A stretch of DNA of 47,397 nt, from IMG/VR virus record IMGVR_UViG_3300009034_000065, positions 1 to 47,397 of that record; one strand, 5' to 3'. Each line of letters starts with the position of its first letter. Position 1 is the stretch's first letter. Positions 1-12,500 of this stretch are shown in pieces. The notes beneath the pieces are model-generated. The model was not told where the DNA came from. It did no database searches and was given only the letters and a program-made list of their open reading frames with translations. This DNA comes from a virus. A program made the translations under genes and the position numbers.

Positions 1-1008
1 AGTATTTTTTTCACTCTGGGAATATGATATTTCTACATTATCTACTTCTGCAGGACCAATATTTACTTTTGGAGAAACGGTCGTCGAAATTGCAAGAGAA
101 CTCACATTATTAGTACTAACTGAATATATACACGCAGTATATATATGATCATTTTCTAGTCCACTAACTACATAGTGGTTATAAGATGAGTTAACGGTAT
201 ATGATGTGATCGCTCCTACTGGATTATTTTCAAAATCAAGTTCTTGTATTGTAATTAAAAAATGATCTAACAAAGAATCATATATATCACCCCATATAAA
301 ACTAATCTCTCCATCAATAGAAAAACCAAGAAAATAAGGTACAATTTGCGGAGAAGTAAGATTAGCAAGCGTTGTTGCATTTACGCCTGCACAAAATGCA
401 CTACTATTTCCAGACATATCTACCGCATTTATTCTATATGTATAAGTTATTTGTTCAGTTAAATTAGAATCATCATAGGACGAATTGGTTGAAGTAGCTA
501 TTTGCGTATATGTAGCTCCTCCATCCGAGCTACGTTCTATAGTATAATGTGATAAGTCAGATTCTACATTATTAGCCCAAGTAAGAGCTAATGAATTATA
601 TGTTATATTAGAGGCAGCCAATAGTACTGGTACTGCTGGGGCTGTAATATCAACATATGTGATAAACGATGGTGTAGAAAAGGGTCCATATAAACCCGTT
701 AAATTGGGTTTTCTCTGCATATATATATAGTATGTTGCATTATCGTTAAGTTCAACTACTAAATCATTAACAGTGATAGTGACAAAATCACCAATTATGC
801 CCATCCCAAAATCAACAGTTACGCTTGCTTGTCCCGCAGCACTTGTATCCGATATAGCCCATCCTTGAATAATTCCACTATTTATAATTTGTGGTATAAA
901 TTCAAGCTGATAATCGATAAATTCCATGCGCTCTTTATCAAGAGACGCACTATATGCCGTATCCGATGAAAATGCTGGCAGATGATAATATGGAGTAAAA
1001 ACAGGCAT
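1..1008 (-). CDS. Fibronectin type III virion protein, 3' end cut by window edge
   Basis: The frame is open from an ATG at 1008 to the window edge (336 codons), so the C-terminus is missing. The ATG overlaps the stop of the upstream gene as TAATG, which suggests translational coupling. The N-terminal ~110 residues form a domain that resembles the start of the neighbouring 535-residue protein (short aromatic N-terminus, then a beta-rich stretch). After residue ~120 come segments typical of fibronectin type III repeats, such as 'LALTWANNVESDLSHYTIER' and 'YTYRINAVDMSGN', and at least one further FN3-like repeat follows. FN3 domains are common in phage tail and fibre proteins, where they are thought to bind surface carbohydrate. 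A distal tail or fibre role is inferred from the domain and the neighbours. Confidence 0.75.
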   Translation of the reverse strand, partial: MPVFTPYYHLPAFSSDTAYSASLDKERMEFIDYQLEFIPQIINSGIIQGWAISDTSAAGQASVTVDFGMGIIGDFVTITVNDLVVELNDNATYYIYMQRKPNLTGLYGPFSTPSFITYVDITAPAVPVLLAASNITYNSLALTWANNVESDLSHYTIERSSDGGATYTQIATSTNSSYDDSNLTEQITYTYRINAVDMSGNSSAFCAGVNATTLANLTSPQIVPYFLGFSIDGEISFIWGDIYDSLLDHFLITIQELDFENNPVGAITSYTVNSSYNHYVVSGLENDHIYTACIYSVSTNNVSSLAISTTVSPKVNIGPAEVDNVEISYSQSEKNT

Positions 1009-2615
1009 TATAAATTAAGCATAACTTTTTGGTTATTATCCAATTCGAATATTATTGAAAATCCATCTATATGCGGTATATTCTCATATTTTTCTTCAGA
1101 AGTAGGATCATTAATCATAAAAATCCATCCAGAGCCACCATCGCTAAACGCTGTACCATCCCAGATGTCAACATCTAAATAATAAACTAAACCAGCAGTA
1201 AAATCTTCATTTGGCGGGTATAAAGTGATATTAGCACTTTCTCCCGGATCCACCTCAACCCCACCAGATGGTATTGGAATTCTATCATTAATGATCCAAT
1301 TCTCTTGATCATCTAAACTATAAAATGTAGTATACAAATTAGTCATAGCAGCATCTGTATAAAATCTTATTCTAAAATGAAAATTTGCAGTTGATGTAGA
1401 GTCGTTGAAAAACTCAAAATCGACATAATCTACAAATAATGTTGCATATGGGTCATGTATATACAAATTAGATGGAGAAACAATTCTTATGCCTATTCTC
1501 ATATCTTGTCCAGAACTATCTACTGTATTAACAGTATTCCTTGTCAAAATATCATAATTACCAAAATCAACAGAATTATTCATATTGATTCCAAAAATAA
1601 TTTGTCCATCAGATAATACTTCTTGATTCGATGTGATAAAACATCTTGTGACAGATGCCGGTAGCGAGAAAGCTCTTGTGAAGAAATAAGCAGTAGTGCT
1701 GGCAAACGGAAATCCTGCAATTGTATGTGCAACCGTATCAACAATGGCTGTTGTATTTAATAAATCACAATAACTGGTTGGAGAAACACCAGCTATATAA
1801 TTAATTTCATTCACGAAACGTGCATCTACATTAGAATATCTTTCTTTCAAATATAATGTTTGTTTCATTCTATTTGCTGTAGATACTTCAGATAACAGAT
1901 TGGTTCCGCTAAAAGCGCCGATGTAAGTATCTAACTGAGCATGAGTTAATACACCCCTATAAATTAGATCATTATGATTTAATGCTGGTGCTCTTTCTAA
2001 ACCAAAACGACCTGATGATAATTGAGTTGCATCAACTGATTCTATTTTCGCACCAGATAATCTGTTTTTTGTTTCTGTTTCTAAATTTATTTTAGTAGGT
2101 TGTCCTCGATGCTTATGAGCAAAAATAGCGTTATTAATTTGTGTATCAACAATCAGATAATCTCTATCAGTATTATCTATAGTAGAAATTCCATTGCTTG
2201 TGGTTTCAACTCTTGCTATCTTAACAGCAGATGCCATTGTAGACGCAGTAGAAAATATGAATGATACATCATTTGTAGATGTAAACTCAATGCTATTATG
2301 TTGGGCATAAATATATAAAACAGAATTCGGTGTAAGATCAGGCAACAAAAACGGTGTATAAGTAAAAGCTGCCCTCGATTGTATTACGCCATTTCCAGAC
2401 GAAATTACTATGGAAATTCCAGTATTATTACTAAATCCGTTATTATATGCGTTCCAACCGTTTACAACACCATTCCCAAATATGGTATATAGACCATATA
2501 TTTGTTTATCAATTAATAAGAAACGATCTATTTCTCTTTCTACATTAAATGGCTCATTTAAATAATCACCAAAATCAAAATAAGCTAAATTAAAAAATTC
2601 TGTAAATCCTGCCAT
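1008..2615 (-). CDS. Probable tail fibre or baseplate-peripheral protein
   Basis: This 535-residue protein is beta-rich and has no catalytic motif that I recognise. Around residues 165-200 there is a polar segment containing 'HKHRGQPTKINL', a His-rich style common where trimeric phage fibres attach to a base. The C-terminal 150 residues are Asp- and aromatic-rich beta structure. It lies between a 67-residue protein and the FN3 protein and overlaps the latter by one base, so the three probably form one late operon. The ATG at 2615 has only a weak purine stretch upstream. The structural role rests on context and composition; the exact location in the virion is unknown. Confidence 0.5.
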   Translation of the reverse strand: MAGFTEFFNLAYFDFGDYLNEPFNVEREIDRFLLIDKQIYGLYTIFGNGVVNGWNAYNNGFSNNTGISIVISSGNGVIQSRAAFTYTPFLLPDLTPNSVLYIYAQHNSIEFTSTNDVSFIFSTASTMASAVKIARVETTSNGISTIDNTDRDYLIVDTQINNAIFAHKHRGQPTKINLETETKNRLSGAKIESVDATQLSSGRFGLERAPALNHNDLIYRGVLTHAQLDTYIGAFSGTNLLSEVSTANRMKQTLYLKERYSNVDARFVNEINYIAGVSPTSYCDLLNTTAIVDTVAHTIAGFPFASTTAYFFTRAFSLPASVTRCFITSNQEVLSDGQIIFGINMNNSVDFGNYDILTRNTVNTVDSSGQDMRIGIRIVSPSNLYIHDPYATLFVDYVDFEFFNDSTSTANFHFRIRFYTDAAMTNLYTTFYSLDDQENWIINDRIPIPSGGVEVDPGESANITLYPPNEDFTAGLVYYLDVDIWDGTAFSDGGSGWIFMINDPTSEEKYENIPHIDGFSIIFELDNNQKVMLNL

Positions 2616-2625
2616 TATTTATCCT

Positions 2626-2829
2626 TTATTTTACCACGCGGTATTTAGTCCCAGCAGAAAAACCAGGTTTAGCCAAACTGCCATATCCATATTTATTCAA
2701 TTGGTGAGCATGCAATCCCCTATAACCACTACTAATACCACTTATTACACCTTCTAAATTTTCATTAACAGCTACGGCAGCTTCAATAGTAGTAGCTACT
2801 TTTTGTTGTATTCTAGAAGCAATTGACAT
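2626..2829 (-). CDS. Small conserved-looking virion-cluster protein, 67 aa
   Basis: A 67-residue protein with a helical first half (about residues 5-32) and a Gly/Tyr-rich second half ending in basic residues. A clear GGAG ribosome-binding site lies upstream of the ATG. It is the first gene after a 58-base gap that carries a copy of the TTCCGAT motif (2862-2868), so it probably starts the transcript carrying the two fibre-type genes downstream. I do not recognise the family. A minor structural or fibre-assembly role is a guess from position only. Confidence 0.55.
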   Translation of the reverse strand: MSIASRIQQKVATTIEAAVAVNENLEGVISGISSGYRGLHAHQLNKYGYGSLAKPGFSAGTKYRVVK

Positions 2830-2861
2830 ATTAAATTCTCCAAAATTAATTTATATATAAA

Positions 2862-2868
2862 ATCGGAA
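2862..2868 (-). promoter_or_regulatory. TTCCGAT motif, candidate phage promoter
   Basis: On the minus strand TTCCGAT is followed by TTATATATAA and then, ~33 bases on, by the ATG of the 67-aa gene. Very similar sites recur upstream of other minus-strand genes (14541, 19587, 21097, 25611, 30284, 43430, 31173). The promoter role is inferred from this recurrence. Confidence 0.4.
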
Positions 2869-2887
2869 AAAAAACAAAATAATTATA

Positions 2888-5800
2888 TTATCCGCTCAAA
2901 ATATTACCATGCACCTCTCCACTTAACCATTCAGTTTCTACTGTCATCCACCATTTGTTCTCTTTGGCATCTAGACTGTGAGAAACAGAAAGAACAATTA
3001 ATTTTTGACCATCCACTTCCGCAACATCAAAACACCGTAATGGCAATCCGAATGTTTCAAATTTATATACAACTGGAGGTCTATAAAATTTCGTCAGATG
3101 ATTTGCATAATCCTCAGCAGCCTGTTCAGAACCAAAAACGCCATCCATCTGCAAAAATGTCTTCCTATAACCCAGAAATCCTTCCGTAGACGGATCTTTC
3201 ATGCTTTTCTCATTAATTCTGTCTGCCATAATATATTCACGTTTTGGTGAACTTGTAATAATATGTATATTATTATATACATCGCCAACAGCAAGTTCTC
3301 TTGTTAATATATTAAAAATAAGTTGACCATCTTCATCTGGCGATTCTGTAAAATACCACAAGGTATTTATATTAGCACCAGCTCCGCCTATTCCATAAAT
3401 TAAGTCGGCTATTGGGAAAGCTTCATAATGCAACATACCATCAACATCAAAAAATAATGGTTTTCCTGATCTTTCTGATATTTTATGTAACGAATCCATT
3501 ATTGAAGATCCATCACTGAATCTGAATTCTGGAGTCCCTTGTAATTTCTGATAAGAATGAGGTAAAGCATAAACTTTACTTAGAGAAACTACGCGACCAT
3601 CAAGTGGTCTACATGCATCGCCGATGCCACCCCATTCATTATGTTCCATCGCATGCTGTGCATGTCCTTGCAATAAAAATGCTGGATCACCCGGCTCATC
3701 CTCTTTAAATTGACAATATTTAAATAGTTCATAAATAGCGTTAATATCCCTCACGCCATCAAAAAATGGCGAATTGAATAACAATATATCTTTTGCCACT
3801 TTGCTATAATCATGAACTTTACAGCGCATTATTCTTTCACCGGGTCTTTCAGAAATTACACCACCATAACAAATACCGGTCATTAATTTATAAAATTTTG
3901 TATTTTCGTCATCAGCAGCCATCATGTCATCGTCACCTCCTCCTAACTTAGTATAATTACATCCCCAATAACCAGCCAATATTTGTACATAGAACGCCTT
4001 ATTCCTAAGATTTTCTATAACAATAGGATCTTTTGTGTTCGGACCCCTATTAATCAAAAATGTTAGCTCTCCATCATGTTCCATTTTGCTATAATCTTGA
4101 GCAGACCAATTATCATTATAATGCATTACATAATCGCTGGCATCTATTTCATCAGTTGCCCACGCATCTTCTTTTTTAGGTACGCCGATCAATCTCATAT
4201 TAGTCAATATCGGGGTTTTGCAATTCTTCAAGGACCACCCGCTCGGGAATACATGGCTGCCACATTTCATAAACACCTTTATGTACCAGGCTTCCATGTC
4301 TTCGCCAAGACCTTGTAATGCAGCATTTAGAGCTTCAGCATTTGTAGTGCTGGCTTCTGAAGCTCCCAAAAGAGTAGATTGAGCAACTGCTCCAGATATA
4401 GTCCCAAAATTAGATGATATAGCACCAGCAATACCGGCAGCAGCGGCGGCTCCTATACCTGCGTTTTCAGCGACAGCATTACTATGGGCAATGATTTTCG
4501 CATCTTTTTTTTCTATAAATAATCTACTTTTTTCGCCCTTTCTTTCATCTTTAATAAAACCGCCATAATCCATAAATTCAGATGGCCTCGTAACAAATCC
4601 CCCTCTCCATATAGGACTATATTCTTTTACCTCATGGGCATCACAGATATAAAATGGTATTTTTTCACCTTCCCTAATTTTAACTTTTCCCTTAAATTTT
4701 CCTGGATTTCTAGGAGTTGCGTCTTTATCTAATCCCATATCTCTTAAACTTAATAATATTTGAGTTTGTCCAGGAACAATAAATGGCATTACAGTGTCTT
4801 CTCCAGTCTTATCATATTTTTCCTTGCTAGGCAATGGTACTGGAATACTATAATGAGAAATATACTGTATAGGACTGAATAAAAATCCAGCACTTAAATT
4901 ACCACCCCATAGAGCCAAATGTCCATGAGGAACTTCAAATAAATCAGTAGGATCTTTCGGATCTTCGGGGGGAGTCGCAGGACACAATGAATTGTCTTGA
5001 TAGCCAGTACTATCTGTTGATGTAGATTCAACAGATGTAGAAGCTGGGTCTGTGCCAGAATTATTATCACCAGTATCAATATCCGCTCCAGTTCCAACAC
5101 TTTCAGATGATTCGTCAATCCAATCACCATACCCAATACCCATACTGCCTTCATATGCCGCTTGGACTTCAACACCCCCAACAGTTTGTACCACATAATT
5201 ATTATCTGAATAATAATCAGGCTCGTTATTAGATTCTGGTACATTCGTTTGGGGTTTATTGCCAGGTACACCCGCTTGTTGTCCACCACCCTTCTGCCCG
5301 TTAACTGTTCTAATATCTTCAACAACCCAAGGATCATTATAATTATTATTAAATACAATAACTATCTTTCCCAAATGATTTCTAATAGCTATTTTGAGAA
5401 CATCTTCATTAAACAACTCATTCCCAGTAGTACTTCCATACTCACTGATCAAATATGATTTCTTATCAACAATCTTAACAAATCTAGGAGCAGCTTTTTG
5501 TGTAATAATAATACAATATCTATAATTCAATCCTACGCCCATCTCAATAATAAAATATGCTTGTCTAGTAAAATCAAATAATTCTTTTGAAGAATCGATA
5601 GCGATTAATTTTCCTTCTTTATATCTATAAGAAACAACACCACCGTTAATTGGAATTTTATCATCTCCAACTTCGCATCTTGTTACATCCAATGTCCTAT
5701 ATATATTATCATCACCAAGCGTATTCTCAAATTTTGCAGTACCGTCCCTATTTTTAAGATCTGTTGAAACTGTAACCCTGCGCAGTTCAACAAAGAAATC

Positions 5801-6493
5801 TTCTCCACGAAACAGTGGAGTTCTTTTTCTCGCTCTCCAATGTATCCCACTTTGAAAGTATGGATTTGCAGCTACTTGAGCAGGCATAATAACATTACTA
5901 TCAGACGCCTCATTGGGGTCTCCGCTCTCATTACTATTTTCAACTTCTAAATTAATTCTCTCACATTCCCATCTAGATTTATCAGCATTGTCATCAGATG
6001 CGTTTGTTAAATATTCAGAAGGCTTCAATATTCTGTCCCCGTATTTTAAAAATACATGATCAGTGACATCCCATGTAAATTCTCTAACCATTGCCGCTGA
6101 AGCACCACTGGCAGCCATTAAAGAAGCAAGTCCTAATACTCCACCGACAACCGCAGAAGTTGTGGTAGATACAGTTGTTTGCCCAGTTAATTGTCCTATA
6201 TCCGGGCACAATGCTTCACAGCCTATAAATAAATATTGTGAATGGTAAAAATGCCTTTCTTTCAAAAATACACCAGTTTCTCCAAGTATTGACGATACAT
6301 GATCATTAATATAATCTGGAGCAGATTGCATAGTTTCATGGTTAAAAATAATATTTTGATCAGCAAATGGCGTCTTTTCAAATGGGCAATAACCATTAAT
6401 TATGCATTTTATCCTTAATGCACCGGCATTCCAATTACCATCTCTTGTATGTTTATTCGTTGGTATATCACTTACTTTTTGTCCTAAAACCAT
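2888..6493 (-). CDS. Large baseplate hub / tail-associated protein (predicted)
   Basis: A 1201-residue protein. The last ~200 residues look like the end of phage tail hub (gp27 / late-control D-like) proteins: a segment on Ser-rich, 'FDVDGMLHYEAFP'-type beta structure, then 'FGLPLRCFDVAEVDGQKLIV' and a closing 'WWMTVETEWL'. Such hubs form a ring at the tail tip onto which the spike docks. Two Gly/Ala-rich hydrophobic stretches, about residues 114-136 and around 700-735, could be membrane-active or simply flexible. Residues ~400-520 are a low-complexity Gly/Ser/Thr/Asp linker. It follows the giant 2660-residue gene by 10 bases and so belongs to its operon. Hub assignment is inference from the C-terminus and position. 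Confidence 0.5.
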   Translation of the reverse strand: MVLGQKVSDIPTNKHTRDGNWNAGALRIKCIINGYCPFEKTPFADQNIIFNHETMQSAPDYINDHVSSILGETGVFLKERHFYHSQYLFIGCEALCPDIGQLTGQTTVSTTTSAVVGGVLGLASLMAASGASAAMVREFTWDVTDHVFLKYGDRILKPSEYLTNASDDNADKSRWECERINLEVENSNESGDPNEASDSNVIMPAQVAANPYFQSGIHWRARKRTPLFRGEDFFVELRRVTVSTDLKNRDGTAKFENTLGDDNIYRTLDVTRCEVGDDKIPINGGVVSYRYKEGKLIAIDSSKELFDFTRQAYFIIEMGVGLNYRYCIIITQKAAPRFVKIVDKKSYLISEYGSTTGNELFNEDVLKIAIRNHLGKIVIVFNNNYNDPWVVEDIRTVNGQKGGGQQAGVPGNKPQTNVPESNNEPDYYSDNNYVVQTVGGVEVQAAYEGSMGIGYGDWIDESSESVGTGADIDTGDNNSGTDPASTSVESTSTDSTGYQDNSLCPATPPEDPKDPTDLFEVPHGHLALWGGNLSAGFLFSPIQYISHYSIPVPLPSKEKYDKTGEDTVMPFIVPGQTQILLSLRDMGLDKDATPRNPGKFKGKVKIREGEKIPFYICDAHEVKEYSPIWRGGFVTRPSEFMDYGGFIKDERKGEKSRLFIEKKDAKIIAHSNAVAENAGIGAAAAAGIAGAISSNFGTISGAVAQSTLLGASEASTTNAEALNAALQGLGEDMEAWYIKVFMKCGSHVFPSGWSLKNCKTPILTNMRLIGVPKKEDAWATDEIDASDYVMHYNDNWSAQDYSKMEHDGELTFLINRGPNTKDPIVIENLRNKAFYVQILAGYWGCNYTKLGGGDDDMMAADDENTKFYKLMTGICYGGVISERPGERIMRCKVHDYSKVAKDILLFNSPFFDGVRDINAIYELFKYCQFKEDEPGDPAFLLQGHAQHAMEHNEWGGIGDACRPLDGRVVSLSKVYALPHSYQKLQGTPEFRFSDGSSIMDSLHKISERSGKPLFFDVDGMLHYEAFPIADLIYGIGGAGANINTLWYFTESPDEDGQLIFNILTRELAVGDVYNNIHIITSSPKREYIMADRINEKSMKDPSTEGFLGYRKTFLQMDGVFGSEQAAEDYANHLTKFYRPPVVYKFETFGLPLRCFDVAEVDGQKLIVLSVSHSLDAKENKWWMTVETEWLSGEVHGNILSG

Positions 6494-6503
6494 TTTATAT
6501 TAC

Positions 6504-9500
6504 CTATGTTATATATGGAGTAAATTCTGGAGAATTCAACGTAATTGTCCAAATACTATGATCACAATCATTATAAAATACTTTTAAATACCCCTTACTG
6601 TCAAAATACCCTGCAGGTTGCACATCATGAGATACGGTAATATCAGAAGCTCCATCTGGCACTACATATAAATCCAAATCAGTGTCCGTAAGACTTCCGG
6701 ATAAAAATATAGCCTTATTTGGAGAGTCGCTACTCAAATTAAACATCTTCATCGCGAGAGTTAAATTAGTAATAGCATTTGTACTAATCAATTGCACAAC
6801 ACTATTATCAAATTTTCTCACGTACAATCCATGATCATAAATAAATATAAAACCTATCTTATCGCGCACAACATCATAAGACAACTGAATCTGTTTTAGT
6901 TTGGCAGCCGCCTCAAATAAATTAACAGAATCAACACCGATACCAAGCTCTTCTGTAGTAATTTCTTCTAAAGCTGATAATTCCCTCTCTTTTTCGATAA
7001 GATCTGCCTTCAAAGAAACTAACAATTGTCTATCTGCTTCTCCACTTGGGATTCCTATTGCTTCTATTAATGCTTTAATTCTTGCTATATCTTCTTTTAA
7101 TTTTTCTATTCTTTCTTCTAATGTTTTACACCTGGTCGGCTGGCTTCCCTCTTCATTAACAACATATTCGTCACTCTTAATGTCGCTCCCATAGCATGCT
7201 GGCACACTCCTAAATGTATTAAGATTATATGTGTTGCATATAAACGTATAGTAATTATAATATTCGGTAATACTATCATCGTCTAAAGTATCCAATAAAT
7301 CTTCATATGGATTACTAGCATGGAAACAAACATTATCCATGACTATATTCCAATGTAAGCCATTATGCGTATTTAAAATTGCTCCCATACCTCTATATTT
7401 ATCAATCGTCCACACACTTTGAACACCTTTATTATCTTTGATGCAAGCGAATAGAGTTCTACTATAAGCTCTTATTTTGTCAATAGATGAACATATCTCT
7501 GGAGTTAATTCTCCACCAGTTTCTTTAAAATCTTGATAGATTTTTTCAAATTCTAATTCTCTGCCAAATCTCATCCTTATTGTAAAATTAGTTTGCGAAG
7601 TATCAACTTTTGCCTGTTTAGGTCTTCTTTTAGTGCGAGCCGGATTAATTCTATCATTTTCGTCCTTTAATTCCTCATATTTTTCAATAGCTTTTACAAA
7701 TTCCTTTTTACTATCGTCTCTTATTCTATTATCAGCACATGGATCTCTCCAATATTTTTCATCAGCAATATTAATTATAATATCAGGACCACCATCTATG
7801 ATTGTGAAATATCTTTGTCTCATAATCATGCCTTTTTGATTGAACTGCTCAAGTCCAGCATTATCGACCGTATTTGTGTCCCATTGAGCTAAAGGAGTAT
7901 AATCAGAATATGCGTCATGCAAATCAAACAATGTACAATCAATATCCTGAACAGCCAAGTAATAATGATCAAAAACAAAATATAGATGAATTGTATTAGT
8001 TTTGAAATCAGAAACAGCATATGGTTTTGACGCACTTTCATCTACTTTAAGCCTAATTAATCCGCGAAAATCGAACCATGTATTTCCCCTATCATAAGAT
8101 ACAGCTACGGATATATTCCCTTCTCTTTCTGAATCTATTTTAACTTGATCTAATATAAATTGATTTATTGTATCTCCTTCCAAAGACCCATCTTTCGTCA
8201 AATCGATAGCCACGCACTCTTCTGAACTGGATGAGCTAGATTCACTTTCTTCATAGAATACATACATAACTCCTCTCGCATCGTATACCATAGAAGAATA
8301 TGGACCATTAATTTTAAAATCATGAAAATCGTCATAACTAAAACCTACTGCTGTAGCACTCTTAATTGGAAAATTAGCCACATTTTTACCAAATATTCCT
8401 ATTTTTCCAGCTTGCGAAAATCTTATATCTATATTTTTTCTAGTATTTTCAGCAACCGCTTTTTTATTAACTAAGTCTTCTGCCGCAGCACCAGCTATAA
8501 TTTCATCATCATCGTCAAAAAATATATCATCGTCATCCTCATTATCTTCACCTTCTGCCTCAACGACAACAGCCTCATTGCATACAGGCAATTGACTTCT
8601 AGTTAAAACCTGTATCTTGTCAACAACATTTAGAGATTCTCCTAAAGTAGCTATGGCTATTTCTCTAACATCAACATTTTTACATGCATCATATGTTAAA
8701 TCTATATATTTGATAAATCCCCAAATAAAATCAGCGCTACTTACATAAGAAGGAATATCGCCGATTTCTACCGCAAGATCTCCCCATACAGAAGCTAATG
8801 GCAAATAAGCTTCCAAAAATTTTGTTCTTCTGCCATTTTTAATATGAAACGATAATGGTATATTCATAGGGTCAAAGCTTACATCAACATCCTTTATCCC
8901 ATGTGTTGATAGATAAAGGACTCCTTCTTCAACAGAAACGATCCTCCCTCTCTTATAAGCAAATCGTTCAACACAACAAGTACCTTGTATATGATCTGCA
9001 CGAGGAGGACAAACACCTATTTCCTCACTAGAAGATGACGAAGTTTCAGATGAAGATGAAGACGAAGATGGCAAATCCCACCATCCGTCTTCTCCATATT
9101 TCCATGTTGATTTATCAAACCCTAAACATGTTGCTCTATCTAATTCTTTTCTAGTTTGAACTGCAGTAGTAGTAATCGTTGTATTATTAAAATCTCTAAA
9201 ACGAACCATATTGCCTGCATATATTGCAGGCAAAATATAATTATCAGCCTGAGATATATCTATTCCTCTATTATCAAAAATGGTATGTAAATCAGCTAAC
9301 CATGCATCATTATCTTGCAGTTCTTCTAATATTAATTGGACTTGTTCAAATGTGACACCATATATATCCCATGATTCTCTGGCTTCATCAACAATATCAT
9401 GGTAGGATATTGCCCCATTACAAAATTCAGGTCCAGTTAACGTTGAAGAAATTCTATGTGGCCTGCCCCCTATAGATAAGTTTCCCTTTGGGCAGTAATA

Positions 9501-12500
9501 TCTACCTTCAACCAAAATCGGAGGGTCATCATCAGGACATTTTATTAAATTTTCTCCTTGAAACACATTGGTTTGAACTCCCATCCATTCCAATGGTCTT
9601 GCTGTAAATATATTCATGCATTCTTCCATAGCCCTATTGCCAAACGCAAAATCATCTATTCCAAGGCCACCACAACCCCCTCCTCTTTCTACCGCAAAAG
9701 ATTCGACATAAAAACGCGTTGTACCACTTATTTGCGGTAAAGAAATACCAGTAGTAATGGTATCCAATTTAATGACAGATCTGGTATTGATAATTGTTTG
9801 ATCTATAAAAGTTGAATAAACCGTGATGGGATCTAACCTATATGTTAATTCATCTGGAGTGCCATCTACAGTCCCTATACTGATAATGCCTCCAAAATGA
9901 GCCATATATTTATATCTCCCATGGCCTATAACAGCAACTTGTAATATAGCAGGTATTGGAAATGTAAGTCTTCGACATTCATCTCCATCCTGTCGTACAT
10001 CTCCGGGAGTTAATCTAGGCCAACCAGGTACTCTTGAAGTATATGTGATATTACTACATGGTGGAGCAAAAGTGTATGAGAACATAACGCCATTACAAAT
10101 ATGATCTGGTGGATGGATAGAATATTCTCCACCACCGCCAGCCCATATCATCGCACTATTCACATTTCTTGGATATCCAGGTCTAATTCTAGAGTAGTTC
10201 TTATAAACATTCCACTGGACTTCCTCCGTTTCATATTTTATCCTATAAAACCCTGGTGGCAACCACGGGTGCACTGTTTCTGTATTTTTATCACCATAAA
10301 ATGAATAAGCCGTCATTATCTCTGTAATTGTATTCGAATCCCATATTTTTTCTGTAAACATTTGCCCCCAATGATCTGTATTCTGCATATCTTCATACAC
10401 ATCATTTGTATCATTATGTATTCCGACAGTACTTATTTCTCTAAAATACCCACAATTATATGATTCATATGATCTAAATTGATGAGCTAAATTGTTAGAA
10501 TGGATAGATGTATTTAATGGAGAACAGCCACTTGGAATAAACCATACTTCTGACAAGTCCCTATATTCATCTTCTTCTAAATTTTGTTTTGACTCTTCTA
10601 AAAATAAAATCCATATTTCCATATCTGCTATAGCTTCTTCGTCTCTATCTGCTTCCGGAGCAGACTTCAATTCAGATAAAGCATTATTCGCGACTCCTAA
10701 CATACTATCAATTTCATTTATCTGACTTTGTTCTTCTTCAGAAATTTCATATCTTCTGAATAAATCTAAAGGACGACACCCTATCGTAAACTTTGCCTCA
10801 CATAATACCTCTTTTATTCTATTGGTTTCATTCAATCTACGTAAAGCAAGAGCAAATGACCTTATATATGGTAATTTGCAATGGTCTGACATTTTATTGC
10901 ATGTTTCCTCGCTCACATCGAATAACATGCCACTAGTAAATTTTTCAGTAAAATCAGATTCTATTGCATTTAAAACACCATCTAACACTATATTAGTTAA
11001 CCCGGTAGCTGCAAGATAATTATCAAACCATTTCTGCACTTCTATATAATTCTCACTGCTAACATCATCGCCACCTATATCATCCTTCCTGACAAGAATC
11101 TCACTACTGAACAGACCATTCTGCCGCAATCTAAGTAAAATTATTCCTCTGCTATCAGCAGCATAACAAAACGGAAATGAAGTTCTTGTTCCACCGCTAT
11201 AGTTAAAGATAAATTTATCATCATCTGGAAACTGTTGTAACATTTTCCTATGAATCATACTAGCAGATGTCATTAACTCTGACATGCGCCACATATTAAT
11301 TAATCCAGGTCTACTAGTTTCTTTTTCAAAACATCGCAAAACGAAATTGATTGCTTCAACTTTTGTTTTTGGTATAATACAGTTATATTTATCATATGTC
11401 TCGAAACTTAAAGGATCATCTTCGCCAGGAGTACCATCCCAATTGTAATATTTATATAATCTAAACATATCATTTGAAACAGAAGTGTGTGTCTGTACGA
11501 TTTGTCTAAGATATCTATTAATCGCAAATTCTCCGGATATTTGTACTTTAACAACTGATTTTCCACCTTCTATTACTCCATCAAATTTATATATATCTGA
11601 TGACAAGTCATATTCATACCAAAATGGGCTTGTAGCTTCATCATCGCGACCATTTCTAGACAATCCATCTTCACCTTCATAACCAACTGCAGCATTCTCA
11701 GCATCAGTAACAAGATTTAAGTGCCTCAAATCATACATTGATTGTTGCCCTATAAATGGGTGTACACCCACAAATGGCATTTTCATCATTGGATCTCTCT
11801 TTCCCGGTTCTGTCGCTTCTATTTCTCTATCACCACCATATTTATCCAGAACACCATCTAAATAGATACTATTAAATTCGTTGGTTACTCTCTTGCAATC
11901 ATCTGTCAGAATGTTAAAGTCATCTTCATTAATCGAATCAGGCGTAATTGCCACTAACCCTGGCAATCTCACCAGACCATTTTGGGCATCAACGACTAAC
12001 CCCTCAACAACATCGCCCCCTAGAATATCTCCTTCGAAGATTCTCCTATCAAAAACATGATATGTATATGTATTATGAGATAATAAATATGGAGTAAATA
12101 CAGTTGTCGGTTTATTATCTTTATCTGTTTCTTTATATGTTTTATCTATACTATTAACTATGCTCGTCGCATTATAGTTAGAAGTATTATTTAAAAAGGC
12201 AAATGCCGGATTATCAGTATCAAAATACCCAGCATAATCTCTATTTGTAGAATTAGCGAGAGAATTGTTTAGCTTTTCTTCACATAATTTTTTAGGGTTA
12301 ATTATACCAGGAGAAGCAGTGATCGTGCCTCCATAGCCCACTTGCCAAAAATTATCAGAAGCATTAAGAAACATCTTATATGCCCAAAATTCATTTAACA
12401 AATACGCTAAGTCATCATTCTCCCATTCATAAGGCAAACCAGCACCGGCTTCTTCTAGTTCATTTTCAAAAGTAATAGCACCAGTAAATGGGAAAGTACG

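Noticed and set aside
4894-5358. A 154-codon minus-strand frame inside the hub-like gene
   Set aside because: It lies wholly within a long, well-supported gene in another frame, and its Ile/Leu-rich composition is that of an out-of-frame reading of AT-rich codons.
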